NCBI GenBank assembly: GCA_036927565.1
Contig: JAYESD010000005.1
Location: 94,466,301-94,530,300, forward strand
Direction of reading: 5' to 3'
Length of the DNA stretch: 64,000 nucleotides
Source of the DNA: Tuctoria greenei
Lineage: Eukaryota > Streptophyta > Magnoliopsida > Poales > Poaceae
This document shows, piece by piece, positions 63,959 through 64,000 of the stretch (position 1 is the first letter of the stretch; the number at the start of each line of letters is the position of its first letter). Both the position numbers and the translations under genes were made by a program. A model generated the notes under the pieces. The model saw only the letters and a list, made by a program, of their open reading frames with translations. It was not told the origin of the DNA and did not search any database.

Positions 63959-64000
63959 CATAGAAGCACAATTCGTCGATGACTCAATACTGGGGTTAGT
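63959..64000 (-). CDS. SIRE-2 gag C-terminus, cut by window end
   Basis: Fourteen codons (TNPSIESSTNCASM) lead into the TAG; they match the end of SIRE-1 gag at 43731-43775. The rest of gag lies beyond the window. Confidence 0.8.

Larger units (their letters stand above)
57819..64000 (-). mobile_element. SIRE-2: copia element of the SIRE-1 family, runs off the window
   Basis: Minus orientation; the 3' LTR (57819-59790), 3' region and complete pol are inside the window, only the last codons of gag are seen. The left flank CTCAC (57814-57818) should be one half of the target duplication. It lies within a higher-order satellite unit of Tat-3, so it is younger than Tat-3. Confidence 0.95.

Noticed and set aside
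1..64000. tRNA or rRNA genes
   Set aside because: I saw no cloverleaf-like or rRNA-like sequence by eye; a tRNAscan run would decide.

Overview
The window is nuclear DNA from a grass (Poaceae), probably a panicoid. It shows AT-rich spacer, genes with GT-AG introns, grass-type MITEs, and several kilobases of LTR retrotransposons nested in one another and in CACTA transposons. Almost all of it is transposable-element sequence. I see no tRNA, rRNA, CRISPR or prokaryotic operon structure. The species cannot be fixed from the sequence alone.

Layout. 0-4.9 kb: a degenerate mitochondrial adenine-nucleotide carrier gene with a duplicated exon, a Tourist-like MITE, and one isolated GC-rich first exon on the minus strand. 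4.9-18.6 kb: Tat-1, a decayed Ty3/gypsy element of the Tat type (5' LTR, gag, protease, RT, two RNase H segments, integrase, a 70-bp satellite, an antisense accessory gene, polypurine tract, 3' LTR). A SIRE-type copia fragment is inserted in the antisense gene. 18.6-20.8 kb: CACTA remnants. 21.1-26.8 kb: a CACTA element with ATC target duplication, carrying Tat-2, an internally deleted Tat derivative, in minus orientation. 27.1-27.8 kb: a small PAH-domain (SIN3-like) gene with a hAT MITE just after its stop. 28.3-29.4 kb: a tandem duplication. 30.2-35.4 kb: a CACTA element (ATA target duplication) with a degraded multi-exon transposon gene and a captured alpha-carbonic-anhydrase fragment. 35.6-36.8 kb: a 5'-truncated LINE with a 15-bp target duplication. 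37.2-48.4 kb: a PAH pseudogene split by a CACTA-like element, itself split by a complete SIRE-type copia element (SIRE-1, CACAA target duplication). 48.8-64 kb: a stack of insertions, namely a gypsy element broken by an Ale-type copia, that copia broken by Tat-3, and the satellite of Tat-3 broken by SIRE-2, which runs off the window.

Features that go together. Tat-1 and Tat-3 share one architecture: integrase, then a satellite of about 70 bp in fixed orientation, then an antisense gene with a PF04195-like domain and a coiled-coil C-terminus, then PPT and LTR. Tat-2 keeps only LTRs, PBS, PPT and satellite-type sequence, as expected of a parasite mobilised in trans. In both SIRE copies gag and pol lie in one frame separated by the same UAG codon, which suggests regulated readthrough. 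SIRE-2 pol is open end to end; SIRE-1 pol carries several independent lesions.

Most coding regions here are broken. The host genes with any claim to function are the 71-residue PAH protein (27350-27757) and perhaps the isolated exon at 4639-4848.
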